Origin: CAYJLC01 sp044426345
GTDB lineage: Bacteria; Bacillota; Clostridia; Oscillospirales; Butyricicoccaceae
Length of the DNA: 5,739 bases
NCBI GenBank assembly: GCA_044426345.1
Contig: JAWXUP010000115.1
Coordinates: 1 to 5,739 of the forward strand
Reading direction: 5' to 3'
In this document: piece by piece, positions 4,506 to 5,739 of the stretch
Layout: each line of letters begins with the position of its first letter
Position numbering within the stretch: the first letter of the stretch is position 1
Program-made: the position numbers and the translations under genes
Notes under the pieces: model-generated
Told to the model about the DNA's origin: nothing
Databases searched by the model: none
What the model saw: only the letters and a program-made list of their open reading frames with translations

Positions 4506-5739
4506 ATAGAAATAATAAATCAATTTACTGAATTAAATTCCATAGCAATATTAGTTTTTGTCTTTGTAGTTATGGTTGGACTACTAGCAGGTATAACCAT
4601 AATTGCTAACCACTATTCTTTAAATGGAATTAAATCGAAAACTGTTGGTGACGGACAACATGGTGTTGCTAGGTTTGCGACTAAAAGTGAAACCAAGAAA
4701 ATTTATAATCATATTCCATTCAATGTAAAAGAATGGCGAAATGCAAAAGGTAAACTAGAAAAACCATTGCCTCAAGGTTTAATTATTGGCTGTCAAGGTA
4801 GAAAAAACAATGTGACAGCTTTAGTTGATACAAACGATGTTCACTGCCTTATGATTGGTGCAAGTGGTGTTGGCAAAACAGCCTACTTTTTGTATCCAAA
4901 TTTAGAGTATGCTTTTGCTAGTGGAATGTCAGTAGTAACAACTGACACCAAGGGAGATCTCGTGAAAAATTATGGAGCAATAGCAAAAGACGATTATGGT
5001 TACAATGTTTCTGTTCTTGATTTACGTAATCCAATGCGAAGTGATGGAAATAACTTGCTCCATTTAGTTAACAAGTATATGGATATATATTTAAAAGATA
5101 ATAAAAATATATCAGCCAAAGCAAAAGCAGAAAAATATGCAAAGATTATAGCTAAAACCATAATAAACTCGTCTGGTGAAAGCCACGGAGAAAACTCGTA
5201 CTTTTACGATAGTGCAGAAGGTCTACTCGCAGCAGTTATACTATTAGTTGCAGAATTTCTACCATCAACAGAAAGTTATGGTTATAAAAAAGAGCAAAGA
5301 CATATAGTTTCTGTATTTAAATTAGTTCAAGATTTGCTCGAGCCTATCCCACCAGTAAAGGATCAGCCACCTAAAACACAGTTTCAAGTGCTAATGGAAA
5401 AACTACCCGATACGCACAAAGCCAAGTGGCTAAGTGGTGCAGCGCTTAACTCATCAGAGCAAGGAATGGCTTCTGTTTTGTCAACCGTGCTATCTAAGTT
5501 AAATACTTTTTTAGACACAGAACTTGAACAAATTTTATGCTTTGATACAGAAATTGATGCAGAAAAGTTCTGTAAAGAGAAGTCTGCTATATTTATTATA
5601 CTTCCAGAAGAAGATAATACCAAATATTTTTTGGTAAGTTTGTTTCTTCAACAATTTTATCGTGAAATGCTAACTGTAGCAGATGAATGTGGTGGAAAGC
5701 TTCCAAATAGGGTTGTAATCTATGCAGACGAAATAGGCA
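4506..5739 (+). CDS. VirD4-like type IV coupling ATPase (CD1115-like), 3' end cut by window
   Basis: A coupling protein that docks the relaxase-DNA complex at the membrane and drives it into the type IV secretion channel by ATP hydrolysis. The open frame runs from about 4491 to the window edge. Counting from ATA 4506, one membrane segment lies at about 12-34 (IAILVFVFVVMVGLLAGI), Walker A is GASGVGKT at 118-125, and TTDTKGDL follows. Walker B (VVIYADEIG, 403-411) is where the window stops. The many stretches such as DLRNP, NNLLHL and LPEEDNTKYF match VirD4-like proteins of clostridial conjugative elements that I know as the CD1115 family. The frame has no ATG, GTG or TTG before ATG 4572, which would cut the membrane segment. 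The ribosome binding site points to ATA 4506. The identity is sure; the start is not. No clear promoter of its own is visible. Confidence 0.85.
   Translation, partial: MEIINQFTELNSIAILVFVFVVMVGLLAGITIIANHYSLNGIKSKTVGDGQHGVARFATKSETKKIYNHIPFNVKEWRNAKGKLEKPLPQGLIIGCQGRKNNVTALVDTNDVHCLMIGASGVGKTAYFLYPNLEYAFASGMSVVTTDTKGDLVKNYGAIAKDDYGYNVSVLDLRNPMRSDGNNLLHLVNKYMDIYLKDNKNISAKAKAEKYAKIIAKTIINSSGESHGENSYFYDSAEGLLAAVILLVAEFLPSTESYGYKKEQRHIVSVFKLVQDLLEPIPPVKDQPPKTQFQVLMEKLPDTHKAKWLSGAALNSSEQGMASVLSTVLSKLNTFLDTELEQILCFDTEIDAEKFCKEKSAIFIILPEEDNTKYFLVSLFLQQFYREMLTVADECGGKLPNRVVIYADEIG

Noticed and set aside
5384..5623. Minus-strand 79-codon frame inside the coupling-protein gene
   Set aside because: It is a shadow of the VirD4 frame; its Ser-rich translation has no recognisable features.

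Overview
The window is a low-G+C stretch, reading from oriT-like DNA through relaxase to coupling protein, of a conjugative or mobilisable element from a Gram-positive (Bacillota, probably gut clostridial) host. This rests on the A/T-rich codon use, strong AGGAG/AAGGAG ribosome binding sites, U-tailed terminators, and a relaxase and VirD4-like coupling protein of types I know from clostridial Tn1549/CD1115-like elements. TGA never appears inside the reading frames I checked, so the standard code is used. The host species cannot be named.

Layout. Positions 1-257 are the only non-AT-rich part. They hold a small Arg-rich ORF, a GC hairpin followed by five T's, and a degenerate tandem repeat built from AGGTGGTCG and CTAGGTGGAC words. 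This is the best oriT or accessory-protein-binding candidate. Next come a ribbon-helix-helix protein (258-665) and a MobP3/MobL-type relaxase (668-2017), two bases apart and clearly one operon. A pentapeptide-repeat protein (2084-2734) follows as a self-contained cassette with its own extended -10 promoter and terminator. After the terminator, a 28-codon Lys/Arg-rich ORF (2802-2888) is coupled by a TAATG overlap to a DnaG-like TOPRIM protein (2888-3832). That gene carries two perfect inverted repeats inside its coding sequence. On the minus strand sits a Phd/YefM-ParE toxin-antitoxin pair (4421-3836), with a promoter and overlapping operator at 4451-4479. The window ends inside a VirD4-type coupling ATPase (from about 4506). 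It lacks an ATG, GTG or TTG at the expected start and appears to begin at ATA.

How it works together. The RHH protein and relaxase would assemble at oriT and nick it, and the relaxase-DNA complex would be handed to the VirD4 ATPase at the membrane. The TOPRIM protein probably serves DNA processing of the element. The toxin-antitoxin pair would stabilise the element. The pentapeptide protein looks like cargo that could protect a topoisomerase or mimic DNA. The two cargo modules interrupt the transfer genes, which raises the question of how TOPRIM and virD4 are transcribed.
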